DNA from: Pseudomonas sp. A-RE-19
Lineage (GTDB): Bacteria; Pseudomonadota; Gammaproteobacteria; Pseudomonadales; Pseudomonadaceae
Direction of reading: 5' to 3'
Assembly: GCF_019956555.1 (NCBI RefSeq)
Contig: NZ_JAHBDQ010000030.1
Span: forward strand, 1-48,420
DNA: 48,420 bases
A model generated the notes under the pieces. That model was not told where the DNA came from, ran no database searches, and saw only the letters and a program-made list of their open reading frames with translations. Shown in pieces: positions 8,451-16,214 of the stretch. The position numbers and the translations under genes were made by a program. Each line of letters begins with the position of its first letter. Position 1 is the first letter of the stretch.

Positions 8451-8595
8451 AATTCAACTTTATTCTTATAGGGGAAAGTGGTCACCAGACGGCTGGATCG
8501 TCTTATTTTTTGTCGGATGTGTCCAGTGTCCTGTATCGGAAGCGAGGCTTAGTCTCTGAAGGACAATTCCGTCTGACAATAACGACAGGTGCCGC

Positions 8596-9732
8596 ATGAT
8601 TCCCAGAACCTTGTTCAGCTCCGAGCACGAACTTTTTCGCGACAGCGTGCGAACGTTCCTCGAAAAAGAGGCCGTGCCGTTCCATGGACAATGGGAAAAA
8701 CAAGGCTATATCGACCGCCAACTCTGGAACAAGGCGGGGGAGGCGGGGATGCTTTGTTCCCATCTGCCGGAAGAGTACGGCGGGCTGGGGGTGGACTTTC
8801 TCTACAGTGCGGTGGTGATCGAGGAGGTTGGCCGTCTGGGGTTGACCGGGATCGGCTTTTCTCTTCATTCGGACATTGTCGCGCCTTACATCCTGCATTA
8901 CGGCAGTGAAGCGCTGAAACACAAGTACCTGCCCAAACTGGTGTCTGGCGAGATGGTGACGGCCATTGCCATGACCGAGCCCGGGGCCGGTTCTGACCTG
9001 CAAGGGGTGAAAACCACTGCCGTGCTGGATGGTGATGAATACGTGATCAATGGTTCGAAGACCTTTATCACCAACGGCTTTCTGGCTGACCTGGTCATTG
9101 TCGTGGCCAAGACTGATCCGAAGGCGGGGGCGAAGGGCACCAGTCTGTTTCTGGTGGAAGCCAACACGCCGGGCTTCGCCAAGGGCAAGCGTCTGGAAAA
9201 GGTCGGCATGAAGGCCCAGGACACGTCGGAACTGTTCTTTCAGGACGTTCGGGTGCCCAAGGAAAACCTGCTGGGCCAGGCCGGGATGGGATTTGCTTAC
9301 TTGATGCAGGAATTACCGCAGGAGCGTCTGACGGTCGCAGTCGGCGGCTTGGCGTCAGCTGAAGCGGCGTTGCAGTGGACGCTGGATTACACCCGTGAGC
9401 GCAAGGCTTTCGGCAAAGCTATCGCCGACTTCCAGAACACCCGCTTCAAACTCGCTGAAATGGCAACCGAAATCCAGATCGGCCGGGTCTTCGTTGATCG
9501 CTGCCTGGAACTGCATCTGCAAGGCAAACTCGACGTGCCGACAGCGGCGATGGCCAAGTACTGGGGCACCGACCTGCAATGCAAGGTGCTCGATGAATGC
9601 GTGCAATTGCATGGCGGTTACGGGTTCATGTGGGAATACCCGATCGCTCGGGCGTGGGCGGATGCGCGGGTGCAGCGGATTTATGCCGGGACCAATGAGA
9701 TCATGAAGGAGATTATTGCGCGGTCGCTTTGA
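8596..9732 (+). CDS. Acyl-CoA dehydrogenase, long-chain (LCAD)-like
   Basis: 378-residue FAD-dependent acyl-CoA dehydrogenase for the first step of beta-oxidation. AMTEPGAGSDL is the substrate/FAD signature, and LHGGYGFMWEYPIARAWAD and YAGTNEIMKE lie at the C-terminus. The position that holds the catalytic Glu in medium-chain enzymes (YEGT) is Ala here (YAGT); instead Glu243 sits in ELPQERL, the catalytic position of long-chain and isovaleryl-type enzymes. Chain-length preference is therefore inferred as long or branched. It is divergent from the GlxA-type regulator. The ATG at 8596 has only a weak ACAGGTG upstream. Confidence 0.93.
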   Translation: MIPRTLFSSEHELFRDSVRTFLEKEAVPFHGQWEKQGYIDRQLWNKAGEAGMLCSHLPEEYGGLGVDFLYSAVVIEEVGRLGLTGIGFSLHSDIVAPYILHYGSEALKHKYLPKLVSGEMVTAIAMTEPGAGSDLQGVKTTAVLDGDEYVINGSKTFITNGFLADLVIVVAKTDPKAGAKGTSLFLVEANTPGFAKGKRLEKVGMKAQDTSELFFQDVRVPKENLLGQAGMGFAYLMQELPQERLTVAVGGLASAEAALQWTLDYTRERKAFGKAIADFQNTRFKLAEMATEIQIGRVFVDRCLELHLQGKLDVPTAAMAKYWGTDLQCKVLDECVQLHGGYGFMWEYPIARAWADARVQRIYAGTNEIMKEIIARSL

Positions 9733-9753
9733 TGCGCCTGTGATTGTTAGACC

Positions 9754-9850
9754 GCTATCGCGAGCAGGCTCGCTCCCACATTGGATTTATGTCTGACCAC
9801 CATTTTGTGATCGGCACGGATCCATGTGGGAGCGAGCCTGCTCGCGATTG
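9754..9850. repeat. REPIN, type 1
   Basis: Inverted REP pair: CTATCGCGAGCAGGCTCGCT at about 9755-9774 and GTGGGAGCGAGCCTGCTCGC at about 9826-9845. It sits between the convergent acyl-CoA dehydrogenase and tas genes, where no conventional terminator is visible. Confidence 0.9.
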
Positions 9851-9864
9851 GGCCTATGAATCAA

Positions 9865-10905
9865 TCAAGGCGCAGGATTGGGCTGATCCTGGTGAATCGC
9901 CTCGATCCCCGCCAACACTTCATCGGAAAGTTTCAGCTCGAAGCTGGCAATGTTGCTGTCCAGTTGCTCAAGCGTCGTCGCACCGATGATGTTGCTGGTC
10001 ACGAATGGCTGCCGGGTGACGAAGGCCAGTGCCATCTGCGCCGGATCCAGACCGTGTTCACGGGCCAGGGCTACATATCGGCTGCACGCCGCTTCCGATT
10101 GCGGATTGAAATAGCGGCTGAAGCGGCTGTAGAGGCTCAGACGACCTTTGGGTGGACGCGCGCCACCTTCGTACTTGCCCGACAGGAAGCCGAATGCCAG
10201 CGGCGAATAGGCGAGCAAACCGCACTGTTCGCGGATGGCGATTTCCGCCAGGCCGACTTCGAAGCTGCGATTGAGCAGGTTGTAGGGGTTCTGGATCGAC
10301 ACCGCACGGGGCCAGCCACGGGCTTCGGCGAGGGCAAGGAAACGCATGGTGCCCCACGGGGTTTCGTTGGACAGGCCGATGTGGCGGATCTTGCCGGCCT
10401 TGACCTGTTCGTCCAGTGCTTCGAGGGTGTCTTCCAGCGGCGTGAGGTTGACCTCGCTCTTGTGCTTGTAGCCCAGTTGTCCGAAGAAATTGGTGCTGCG
10501 TTCCGGCCAGTGCAACTGATAGAGGTCGATGTAATCGGTCTGCAAGCGCTTGAGGCTCGCATCCACTGCCTGGACGATGTTCTCGCGGTTGTGCTTGAGG
10601 TTTTTATCGCGGATGTAGTCGATGGTATTGCCTGGACCGGCGATCTTGCTTGCCAGGATCCAGTCGGCGCGATCGCCGCGACTTTTGAAGTAATTGCCGA
10701 TGTAGCGCTCGGTGGTGGCGTAGGTTTCGGCCTTGGGCGGCACCGGGTACATTTCGGCGGTGTCGATGAAATTGATCCCGGCGCTCTTGGCTCGTTCGAT
10801 CTGGGCGAAGGCTTCAGCTTCGCTGTTTTGCTCGCCCCAGGTCATGGTGCCGAGGCAGATTGCACTCACGTTCAGATCGGTACGGCCTAGCTGGCGATAG
10901 TCCAT
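9865..10905 (-). CDS. tas: Aldo/keto reductase, Tas-like
   Basis: 346-residue NADP(H)-dependent aldo-keto reductase close to E. coli Tas. Visible features are the N-terminal LGRTDLNVSAICLGTMTWG, the active-site DTAEMYPVPP (Asp and Tyr of the tetrad), ASKI (Lys), LYQLHWPER (His) and the C-terminal cofactor loop IIGATTLEQL. The start at 10905 is preferred to upstream in-frame starts (10959) because AAGGAG lies seven bases before it and the protein begins at the conserved MDYRQLGRT. The physiological substrate is not known for the family. Confidence 0.92.
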   Translation of the reverse strand: MDYRQLGRTDLNVSAICLGTMTWGEQNSEAEAFAQIERAKSAGINFIDTAEMYPVPPKAETYATTERYIGNYFKSRGDRADWILASKIAGPGNTIDYIRDKNLKHNRENIVQAVDASLKRLQTDYIDLYQLHWPERSTNFFGQLGYKHKSEVNLTPLEDTLEALDEQVKAGKIRHIGLSNETPWGTMRFLALAEARGWPRAVSIQNPYNLLNRSFEVGLAEIAIREQCGLLAYSPLAFGFLSGKYEGGARPPKGRLSLYSRFSRYFNPQSEAACSRYVALAREHGLDPAQMALAFVTRQPFVTSNIIGATTLEQLDSNIASFELKLSDEVLAGIEAIHQDQPNPAP

Positions 10906-11080
10906 CGGGTGCTCCTTGGGCAAAACAATCATAAAAGCAGGTTGAAATATTTTTCGCAATCTGCATAATTGCGCACCTCTTTCTGCAGTGGAAGTGATGC
11001 GCCGCCGCCGAAGAATCTTGCCGTTGAACGGACGCGCCGACCCGAGCCCCCGAAAGCGTCTGTATCCGGCTGCCTTTGAC

Positions 11081-11109
11081 TTGTCAAAGTACGCACTATT
11101 CAGTAAGAT
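11081..11109 (+). promoter_or_regulatory. Sigma70-type promoter of rplM-rpsI
   Basis: TTGTCA (11081-11086), a 17-base spacer, then TAAGAT (11104-11109), giving a start near 11116 and a leader of about 35 bases before rplM. Confidence 0.65.
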
Positions 11110-11150
11110 CCGCCGTCTAATTTACAGGGCGGCCCCTGAGGCTATAAAGA

Positions 11151-11579
11151 ATGAAAACTTTTACTGCTAAACCGGAAACAGTACAGCGCGACTGGTTTGT
11201 CGTCGACGCTGCAGGTCAGACCCTGGGTCGTCTGGCCACCGAAATCGCGAGCCGTCTGCGTGGCAAGCATAAAGCTGAGTACACTCCTCACGTTGACACC
11301 GGCGATTACATCGTCGTTATCAATGCCGAGCAGATTCGTGTAACCGGTGCTAAAACCACCGACAAAATCTACTACTCCCACTCCGGTTTCCCGGGCGGCA
11401 TCAAGTCGATCAACTTCGAAAAGCTGATCGCTAAAGCCCCTGAGCGCGTGATCGAGACCGCGGTCAAAGGCATGCTGCCTAAGAACCCGCTGGGTCGCGA
11501 CATGTATCGTAAGCTGAAAGTCTATGCGGGCGCTGTACACCCTCATACTGCTCAGCAGCCCCAAGAACTGAAGTTTTAA
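11151..11579 (+). CDS. rplM: 50S ribosomal protein L13
   Basis: 142 residues, the standard length, with the L13 hallmarks WFVVDAAGQTLGRLAT, GDYIVVINAEQIRVTG, the KIYYSHSGFPGG block and MLPKNPLGRDMYRKLKVY. It assembles early on 23S rRNA. rpsI follows 14 bases after the stop, so the two form the usual rplM-rpsI operon driven from the promoter at 11081. Confidence 0.99.
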   Translation: MKTFTAKPETVQRDWFVVDAAGQTLGRLATEIASRLRGKHKAEYTPHVDTGDYIVVINAEQIRVTGAKTTDKIYYSHSGFPGGIKSINFEKLIAKAPERVIETAVKGMLPKNPLGRDMYRKLKVYAGAVHPHTAQQPQELKF

Positions 11580-11593
11580 CGGAATAGTTCATT

Positions 11594-11986
11594 ATGTCGG
11601 CGACTCAAAATTACGGCACTGGCCGTCGCAAGACCGCAACCGCACGCGTTTTCCTGCGTCCGGGCACTGGTAACATCTCCATCAACAATCGTTCGCTGGA
11701 TAATTTCTTCGGCCGCGAAACTGCCCGCATGGTAGTTCGTCAGCCGCTGGAATTGACTGAGACTGTCGAGAAGTTCGACATCTACGTCACCGTGATCGGT
11801 GGTGGTGTAAGTGGTCAAGCTGGCGCAATCCGCCACGGTATCACTCGCGCTCTGATGGACTACGACGAAACTCTGCGCGGTGCTCTGCGCAAAGCCGGCT
11901 TCGTAACCCGTGATGCACGTGAAGTTGAACGTAAGAAAGTCGGTCTGCGTAAAGCGCGTAAGCGTCCGCAGTACTCGAAGCGTTAA
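11594..11986 (+). CDS. rpsI: 30S ribosomal protein S9
   Basis: 130 residues with GTGRRKTATARVFLRPG at the N-terminus and the Lys/Arg-rich tail ending in KRPQYSKR, which reaches the P-site tRNA. It is the second gene of the rplM-rpsI operon and ends at a strong terminator 22 bases downstream. Confidence 0.99.
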   Translation: MSATQNYGTGRRKTATARVFLRPGTGNISINNRSLDNFFGRETARMVVRQPLELTETVEKFDIYVTVIGGGVSGQAGAIRHGITRALMDYDETLRGALRKAGFVTRDAREVERKKVGLRKARKRPQYSKR

Positions 11987-12008
11987 TTCGCTTTCACGTT
12001 CAAAAAGA

Positions 12009-12043
12009 ACGCCCAGTTTCCTCGCGAAGCTGGGCGTTTTTTT
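12009..12043 (+). terminator. Intrinsic terminator of rplM-rpsI
   Basis: Stem ACGCCCAG/CTGGGCGT (extended by A-T pairs on the loop side), followed by seven T residues. Confidence 0.92.
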
Positions 12044-12142
12044 ATGGGCGAAATTTATCAGTGAATTGCGCTGTGACAACTTGCCACATCCGCAGAGGCC
12101 CTATACTGCAAGGCTTGGCAGTGGAGCCCCTCGGTAATTACC

Positions 12143-12171
12143 TTGTCAGAATTGGGGCTTTTCATTACCAT
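12143..12171 (+). promoter_or_regulatory. Candidate promoter of petABC
   Basis: TTGTCA (12143-12148), a 17-base spacer and TACCAT (12166-12171). A second candidate upstream is TTGCCA (12081-12086) with TATACT (12102-12107) at a short 15-base spacing. One or both could serve petA; neither can be confirmed by eye. Confidence 0.4.
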
Positions 12172-12253
12172 TCGGCAAAATTTTTATAAGTTCAGATTTT
12201 TACTTAGTAGACGCCTGATTTAACAGGCCACAAAGCTGATGGGAGAGGACTGA

Positions 12254-12847
12254 ATGAGCAATGACGGCGTGAATGCAGGCCGGCGTCGCTTCTTGGTAGC
12301 AGCCACATCCGTGGTGGGTGCTGCAGGAGCGGTGGGGGCTGCGGTCCCGTTCGTGGGGTCATGGTTTCCCAGTGCCAAGGCGAAAGCCGCAGGTGCACCG
12401 GTGAAAGTGAATGTCAGCAAAATCGAGCCAGGTCAGCAAATGATTGCTGAGTGGCGCGGCCAGCCGGTGTTCATCGTCCGCCGTACCGAGGAAATCCTGG
12501 GGAATCTGAAAAAGATCGAGGGCCAGCTGTCTGACCCGACCTCCAAGAACTCAACGCAACCGACCTATGTCGATCCAGAGACGCGCTCGATCAAGCCAGA
12601 AGTTTTGCTGCTGATCGGTATCTGCACGCACTTGGGTTGCTCACCGACCTTCCGTCCGGAAGTGGCACCTGCGGACCTGGGCAAGGATTGGGTAGGGGGT
12701 TATTTCTGCCCTTGCCACGGTTCCCACTACGATCTGGCTGGCCGCGTCTACAAGTCGCAACCCGCGCCTTTGAACCTGCCAGTTCCCCCGCATTCCTATG
12801 AGACCAATGACATCATTGTCATTGGCGTCGATACGGAGAAAGCGTGA
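12254..12847 (+). CDS. petA: Ubiquinol-cytochrome c reductase Rieske iron-sulfur subunit
   Basis: 197-residue Rieske protein of cytochrome bc1. A twin-arginine segment (GRRRFLVAAT, residues 9-18) precedes the membrane anchor (about 17-38). The [2Fe-2S] cluster boxes are CTHLGC (124-129) and CPCHGSH (152-158), with the two Cys and two His ligands and the disulfide Cys present. GAGAGGA precedes the ATG. The stop overlaps the petB start by one base (TGATG), which points to translational coupling. Confidence 0.98.
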   Translation: MSNDGVNAGRRRFLVAATSVVGAAGAVGAAVPFVGSWFPSAKAKAAGAPVKVNVSKIEPGQQMIAEWRGQPVFIVRRTEEILGNLKKIEGQLSDPTSKNSTQPTYVDPETRSIKPEVLLLIGICTHLGCSPTFRPEVAPADLGKDWVGGYFCPCHGSHYDLAGRVYKSQPAPLNLPVPPHSYETNDIIVIGVDTEKA

Positions 12848-14058
12848 TGAGCAAGTTCATGGATTGGGTTGATGCGCGCTTTCCCGCGACCAAAATGTGG
12901 GAAGACCATCTCAGCAAGTACTACGCCCCGAAGAACTTCAACTTCTTCTATTTCTTTGGCTCCCTCGCATTGCTCGTTCTGGTCAACCAGATCGTTACCG
13001 GTGTCTGGCTGACCATGAGCTACACCCCGTCGGCGGAAGAGGCCTTTGCTTCCGTCGAATACATCATGCGCGACGTCGAGTACGGCTCGATTCTGCGTCT
13101 GTTGCACTCCACCGGCGCTTCGGCGTTCTTCATCGTTGTCTATCTGCACATGTTCCGTGGTCTGCTCTACGGTTCGTACCAGAAGCCGCGTGAGCTGGTG
13201 TGGGTCTTCGGCATGCTGATTTATCTGGCGCTGATGGCTGAAGCGTTCATGGGTTACCTGCTGCCGTGGGGCCAGATGTCTTACTGGGGCGCCCAGGTGA
13301 TCATCTCGCTGTTCGGTGCGATCCCGGTCATCGGTAACGACCTGACCCAGTGGATTCGTGGTGACTACCTGATTTCCGGCATTACCCTGAACCGCTTCTT
13401 CGCCTTGCATGTGGTTGCCCTGCCGATCGTGATCCTCGGTCTGGTGGTGGTGCACATTCTGGCGCTGCACGAAGTCGGTTCGAACAACCCGGATGGCGTT
13501 GACATCAAGAAACACAAGGACGAAAACGGCGTACCCCTGGACGGCATTGCCTTCCACCCGTACTACACCGTGAAAGATATCGTCGGCGTAGTGGTGTTCC
13601 TGTTCATCTTCTGCTCGATCGTGTTCTTCTTCCCTGAAATGGGCGGCTACTTCCTCGAGAAGCCGAACTTTGAAGTGGCGAACGCCTTCAAGACCCCAGA
13701 GCACATCGCTCCGGTCTGGTACTTCACGCCGTTCTACGCGATCTTGCGTGCGGTTCCGGACAAGCTCCTGGGTGTTGTTGCCATGGGGGCTTCGATTGCC
13801 TTGCTGTTCGTCCTGCCGTGGCTGGACCGTAGTCCGGTCAAGTCCATGCGCTACAAGGGCTGGCTGAGCAAGATCTGGCTCTGGGTGTTCTGCATCTCCT
13901 TCGTGATTCTTGGCTGGCTGGGTGTTATGGCGCCTACCCCGGAGCGCACGTTGCTGTCGCAGGTATGTACCTTCCTGTACTTCGCCTACTTCATTCTGAT
14001 GCCGTTCTACACCAGGCTCGAGAAGACCAAACCGGTTCCGGAAAGGGTGACTGGCTGA
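12847..14058 (+). CDS. petB: Cytochrome b subunit of bc1 complex
   Basis: 403 residues with eight predicted transmembrane helices and both heme-binding regions (LLHSTGASAFFIVVYLHMFRG and FFALHVVALPIVILGLVVVH-like His pairs). The Qo-site ef-loop motif reads PVWY (in HIAPVWYFTPFYA) instead of the mitochondrial PEWY, a substitution known from some proteobacteria. The start at 12847 overlaps the petA stop; a GTG one codon upstream is possible but less likely. petC follows with the same one-base TGATG overlap. Confidence 0.98.
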   Translation: MSKFMDWVDARFPATKMWEDHLSKYYAPKNFNFFYFFGSLALLVLVNQIVTGVWLTMSYTPSAEEAFASVEYIMRDVEYGSILRLLHSTGASAFFIVVYLHMFRGLLYGSYQKPRELVWVFGMLIYLALMAEAFMGYLLPWGQMSYWGAQVIISLFGAIPVIGNDLTQWIRGDYLISGITLNRFFALHVVALPIVILGLVVVHILALHEVGSNNPDGVDIKKHKDENGVPLDGIAFHPYYTVKDIVGVVVFLFIFCSIVFFFPEMGGYFLEKPNFEVANAFKTPEHIAPVWYFTPFYAILRAVPDKLLGVVAMGASIALLFVLPWLDRSPVKSMRYKGWLSKIWLWVFCISFVILGWLGVMAPTPERTLLSQVCTFLYFAYFILMPFYTRLEKTKPVPERVTG

Positions 14059-14840
14059 TGAAAAAGCTATTTGCTGTACTGATTCTTGCGGCGATGCCTG
14101 TACTGTCCTTTGCGGCCGTACACGGTGGTCCCGAACTGGAAAAAGTCGACATTGACGTTTCCGACAAGGCCGCCATGCAGGACGGCGCACGTACATTCGC
14201 CAACTATTGCATGGGCTGCCACAGCGCCAAGTTCCAGCGCTACGAGCGTGTCGCCGATGACCTGGGCATTCCTCACGAGCTGATGCTCGAGAAGCTGGTG
14301 TTCACCGGCGCCAAGATCGGTGATCACATGAGCACTGGCATGCAGCCAGCTGATGCCAAAGCCTGGTTCGGTGCGGCGCCGCCCGACCTGACACTGGTGG
14401 CTCGTGTTCGTGGTACTGACTGGCTCTACGGCTATCTGCGTTCGTTCTATGAAGACCCGTCGCGTCCTTGGGGTGTGAACAACAAGGTGTTCCCGAACGT
14501 CGGCATGCCTAACGTTTTGGTCGGCCTGCAGGGTCGTCAAGTGGTAGGCTGTAAACAAGTTCAAATCGTCGATGACGGCAAGAAGCAATACGATCCGCTG
14601 ACCGGCACCGCTTTGACCCATGAAGCCTGCGATCAACTGACGGTATTGCCGAAAACCGGCACGCTGAACGAAGAGCAGTTCGACGAGAAGGTCAAGAATC
14701 TGGTGACCTTCCTGGCCTACTCGGCCAACCCGGTGAAGCTGCAGCATCAGCGCATCGGTACCTATGTGTTGCTGTACCTGGCGTTCTTCTTTGTATTCGC
14801 TTACTTGCTCAAGCGTGAATACTGGAAAGACGTCCATTGA
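14058..14840 (+). CDS. petC: Cytochrome c1 subunit of bc1 complex
   Basis: 260 residues: a Sec signal peptide (MKKLFAVLILAAMPVLSFAA), heme motif C51-MG-C54-H55, the likely distal ligand Met150 in GMPNVL, and a C-terminal membrane anchor (about 235-252, YVLLYLAFFFVFAYLLK). It passes electrons from the Rieske centre to soluble cytochrome c. It completes petABC; a long in-frame N-terminal extension in the track is discarded because the ATG at 14058 overlaps the petB stop and starts a perfect signal peptide. Confidence 0.97.
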   Translation: MKKLFAVLILAAMPVLSFAAVHGGPELEKVDIDVSDKAAMQDGARTFANYCMGCHSAKFQRYERVADDLGIPHELMLEKLVFTGAKIGDHMSTGMQPADAKAWFGAAPPDLTLVARVRGTDWLYGYLRSFYEDPSRPWGVNNKVFPNVGMPNVLVGLQGRQVVGCKQVQIVDDGKKQYDPLTGTALTHEACDQLTVLPKTGTLNEEQFDEKVKNLVTFLAYSANPVKLQHQRIGTYVLLYLAFFFVFAYLLKREYWKDVH

Positions 14841-14866
14841 TAAAGCGGTAAGCCATTGCTGTTAAT

Positions 14867-14952
14867 CGCGCGCGCCCAGGGGCGTCTCTGAAGGTGTAAC
14901 GAGTCTGGTGATCCAGGCGTTACGGGAGGCGCCCTCTGGGCGCGCGTGTTTT
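14867..14952 (+). terminator. Nested hairpin between petC and sspA, probable terminator
   Basis: An outer GC-rich stem (arms about 14867-14884 and 14930-14946, CGCGCGCCCAG against CTGGGCGCGCG) encloses an inner hairpin GTAACG...CGTTAC (14896-14901 with 14918-14923) that itself holds CTGG/CCAG. GTGTTTTTC follows the outer stem. The T run suggests termination after petC, but the inner structure is more than a simple terminator needs. Confidence 0.65.
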
Positions 14953-14990
14953 TCTGTTTTCGATAATTTCAACAAGCGAGGAGGACCGCC

Positions 14991-15608
14991 ATGGGCGTGA
15001 CCAATCGGTTGGCCTGTTACTCCGACCCCGCCGACCACTATTCCCACCGAGTGCGCATCGTACTTGCAGAGAAGGGTGTCAGCGCCGAGATCATTTACGT
15101 GGAAGCTGGTCGCCAGCCGCCTAAACTGATTGAAGTGAACCCTTACGGAAGCCTGCCCACCCTGGTCGATCGTGACCTGGCGTTGTGGGAGTCGACTGTG
15201 GTGATGGAATATCTGGATGAGCGTTACCCGCACCCGCCGTTACTGCCGGTTTATCCTGTGGCGCGTGCTAACAGTCGTCTGCTGATTCATCGCATTCAGC
15301 GTGACTGGTGTGGCCTGGTGGATCTGATTCTGGATTCGCGGACCAAGGAAGCGGCCCGTGTCGTGGCTCGTAAGGAGCTGCGCGAAAGCCTGACAGGCGT
15401 GTCGCCGTTGTTCGCCGACAAGCCGTTTTTCCTCAGTGAGGAACAAAGTCTGGTGGATTGCTGCCTATTACCAATACTCTGGCGATTGCCGATTCTGGGT
15501 ATTGAACTGCCGCGGCCTGCCAAGCCGCTGCTTGATTATATGGAGCGCTCGTTTGCGCGTGAGGCTTTCCAGGCGAGTCTGTCTGGTGTCGAACGCGATA
15601 TGCGCTAA
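14991..15608 (+). CDS. sspA: Stringent starvation protein A (GST-fold RNA polymerase-associated)
   Basis: 205 residues with a glutathione-S-transferase fold: thioredoxin-like N-terminus (LACYSDPADHYSHRVRIVLAEKG, NPYGSLPTLVDRDLALWES) and an all-helical C-terminal half. SspA binds RNA polymerase and modulates stress, acid and virulence gene transcription; it lacks GST activity because the catalytic residue is missing. A strong Shine-Dalgarno (GCGAGGAGGAC) precedes the ATG. sspB follows 16 bases later, as in other gammaproteobacteria. Confidence 0.97.
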   Translation: MGVTNRLACYSDPADHYSHRVRIVLAEKGVSAEIIYVEAGRQPPKLIEVNPYGSLPTLVDRDLALWESTVVMEYLDERYPHPPLLPVYPVARANSRLLIHRIQRDWCGLVDLILDSRTKEAARVVARKELRESLTGVSPLFADKPFFLSEEQSLVDCCLLPILWRLPILGIELPRPAKPLLDYMERSFAREAFQASLSGVERDMR

Positions 15609-15624
15609 GGCTTAAGGAGCCGCT

Positions 15625-16038
15625 ATGAACTCCAGTCGACCTTATCTGGTCCGTGCGCTCTACGAGTGGATTGTGGACAACGATTGCACCCCGCACATGC
15701 TGGTCAATTCCGAGTATCCGTCGGTGCAGGTGCCTCAGGGTTTTGCCAGTGACGGACAGATTGTCCTGAACGTATCGCCGGCAGCCGTGCGGCATCTGCA
15801 CATGGACAACGAAGCGGTCAGCTTCGAGGGGCGCTTCGGTGGCGTGCCGCATACCCTGTACGTGCCTATCGCATCGATCCTGGGCATTTACGCTCGGGAG
15901 AACGGTCAGGGCATGGTGTTTGATCTGGAATCGCCTCTGGAAGACGAGGAAGAGATCGAGCCGGATGATGATGTTCCGCCACCCGACAGCGAACCGCCGC
16001 GTCCCAGCGGTCGACCCAGTTTGAAAGTGGTGAAGTAA
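15625..16038 (+). CDS. sspB: ClpXP adaptor SspB
   Basis: 137 residues. The N-terminal domain (MNSSRPYLVRALYEWIVDN, PHTLYVPIASILGIYARENG) binds ssrA-tagged peptides; a long acidic/Pro linker (about 108-128) leads to the C-terminal ClpX-binding tail RPSLKVVK, equivalent to the E. coli RPALRVVK. TTAAGGAGC lies just before the ATG. The last five codons and the stop lie inside one arm of the long palindrome at 16021-16090. Confidence 0.97.
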   Translation: MNSSRPYLVRALYEWIVDNDCTPHMLVNSEYPSVQVPQGFASDGQIVLNVSPAAVRHLHMDNEAVSFEGRFGGVPHTLYVPIASILGIYARENGQGMVFDLESPLEDEEEIEPDDDVPPPDSEPPRPSGRPSLKVVK

Positions 16039-16090
16039 TAAAAAAGGCGATCCGAATGGATCGCCTTTTTTATTGCTTCACCACTTTCAA
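16021..16090. terminator. 33-bp-arm palindrome and terminator overlapping the end of sspB
   Basis: Bases 16021-16053 pair with 16058-16090 over 33 positions, all Watson-Crick except one T-G wobble (16036 with 16075), around a GAAT tetraloop. The inner part (AAAAAGGCGATCC, then GGATCGCCTTTTTT) is an ordinary terminator; the outer 20 bp pair the sspB codons for the LKVVK tail and stop with a downstream copy. Confidence 0.9.
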
Positions 16091-16092
16091 CG

Positions 16093-16170
16093 GTAGGAGC
16101 TGCCGAAGGCTGCGATCTTTTGACTTTGCTTTTCAGGATCAAAAGATCGCAGCCTTCGGCAGCTCCTGCA
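16093..16170. repeat. REPIN, type 2 (TAGGAGCTGCCGAAGGCTGCGATC family)
   Basis: TAGGAGCTGCCGAAGGCTGC (from 16094) and its reverse complement (to about 16169) flank a 15- to 20-base spacer. The same unit recurs at 39410, 41509, 48032, 48116 and 48314. It separates the convergent sspB and dolP genes. Confidence 0.92.
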
Positions 16171-16214
16171 GAGACGATGGCGATCTCGAGGATGCCATCG
16201 CCGGTAAGCAGGTA

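Noticed and set aside
12796..14196. 466-codon antisense frame over petB
   Set aside because: Arg/Gln/His-rich shadow of a membrane protein gene.
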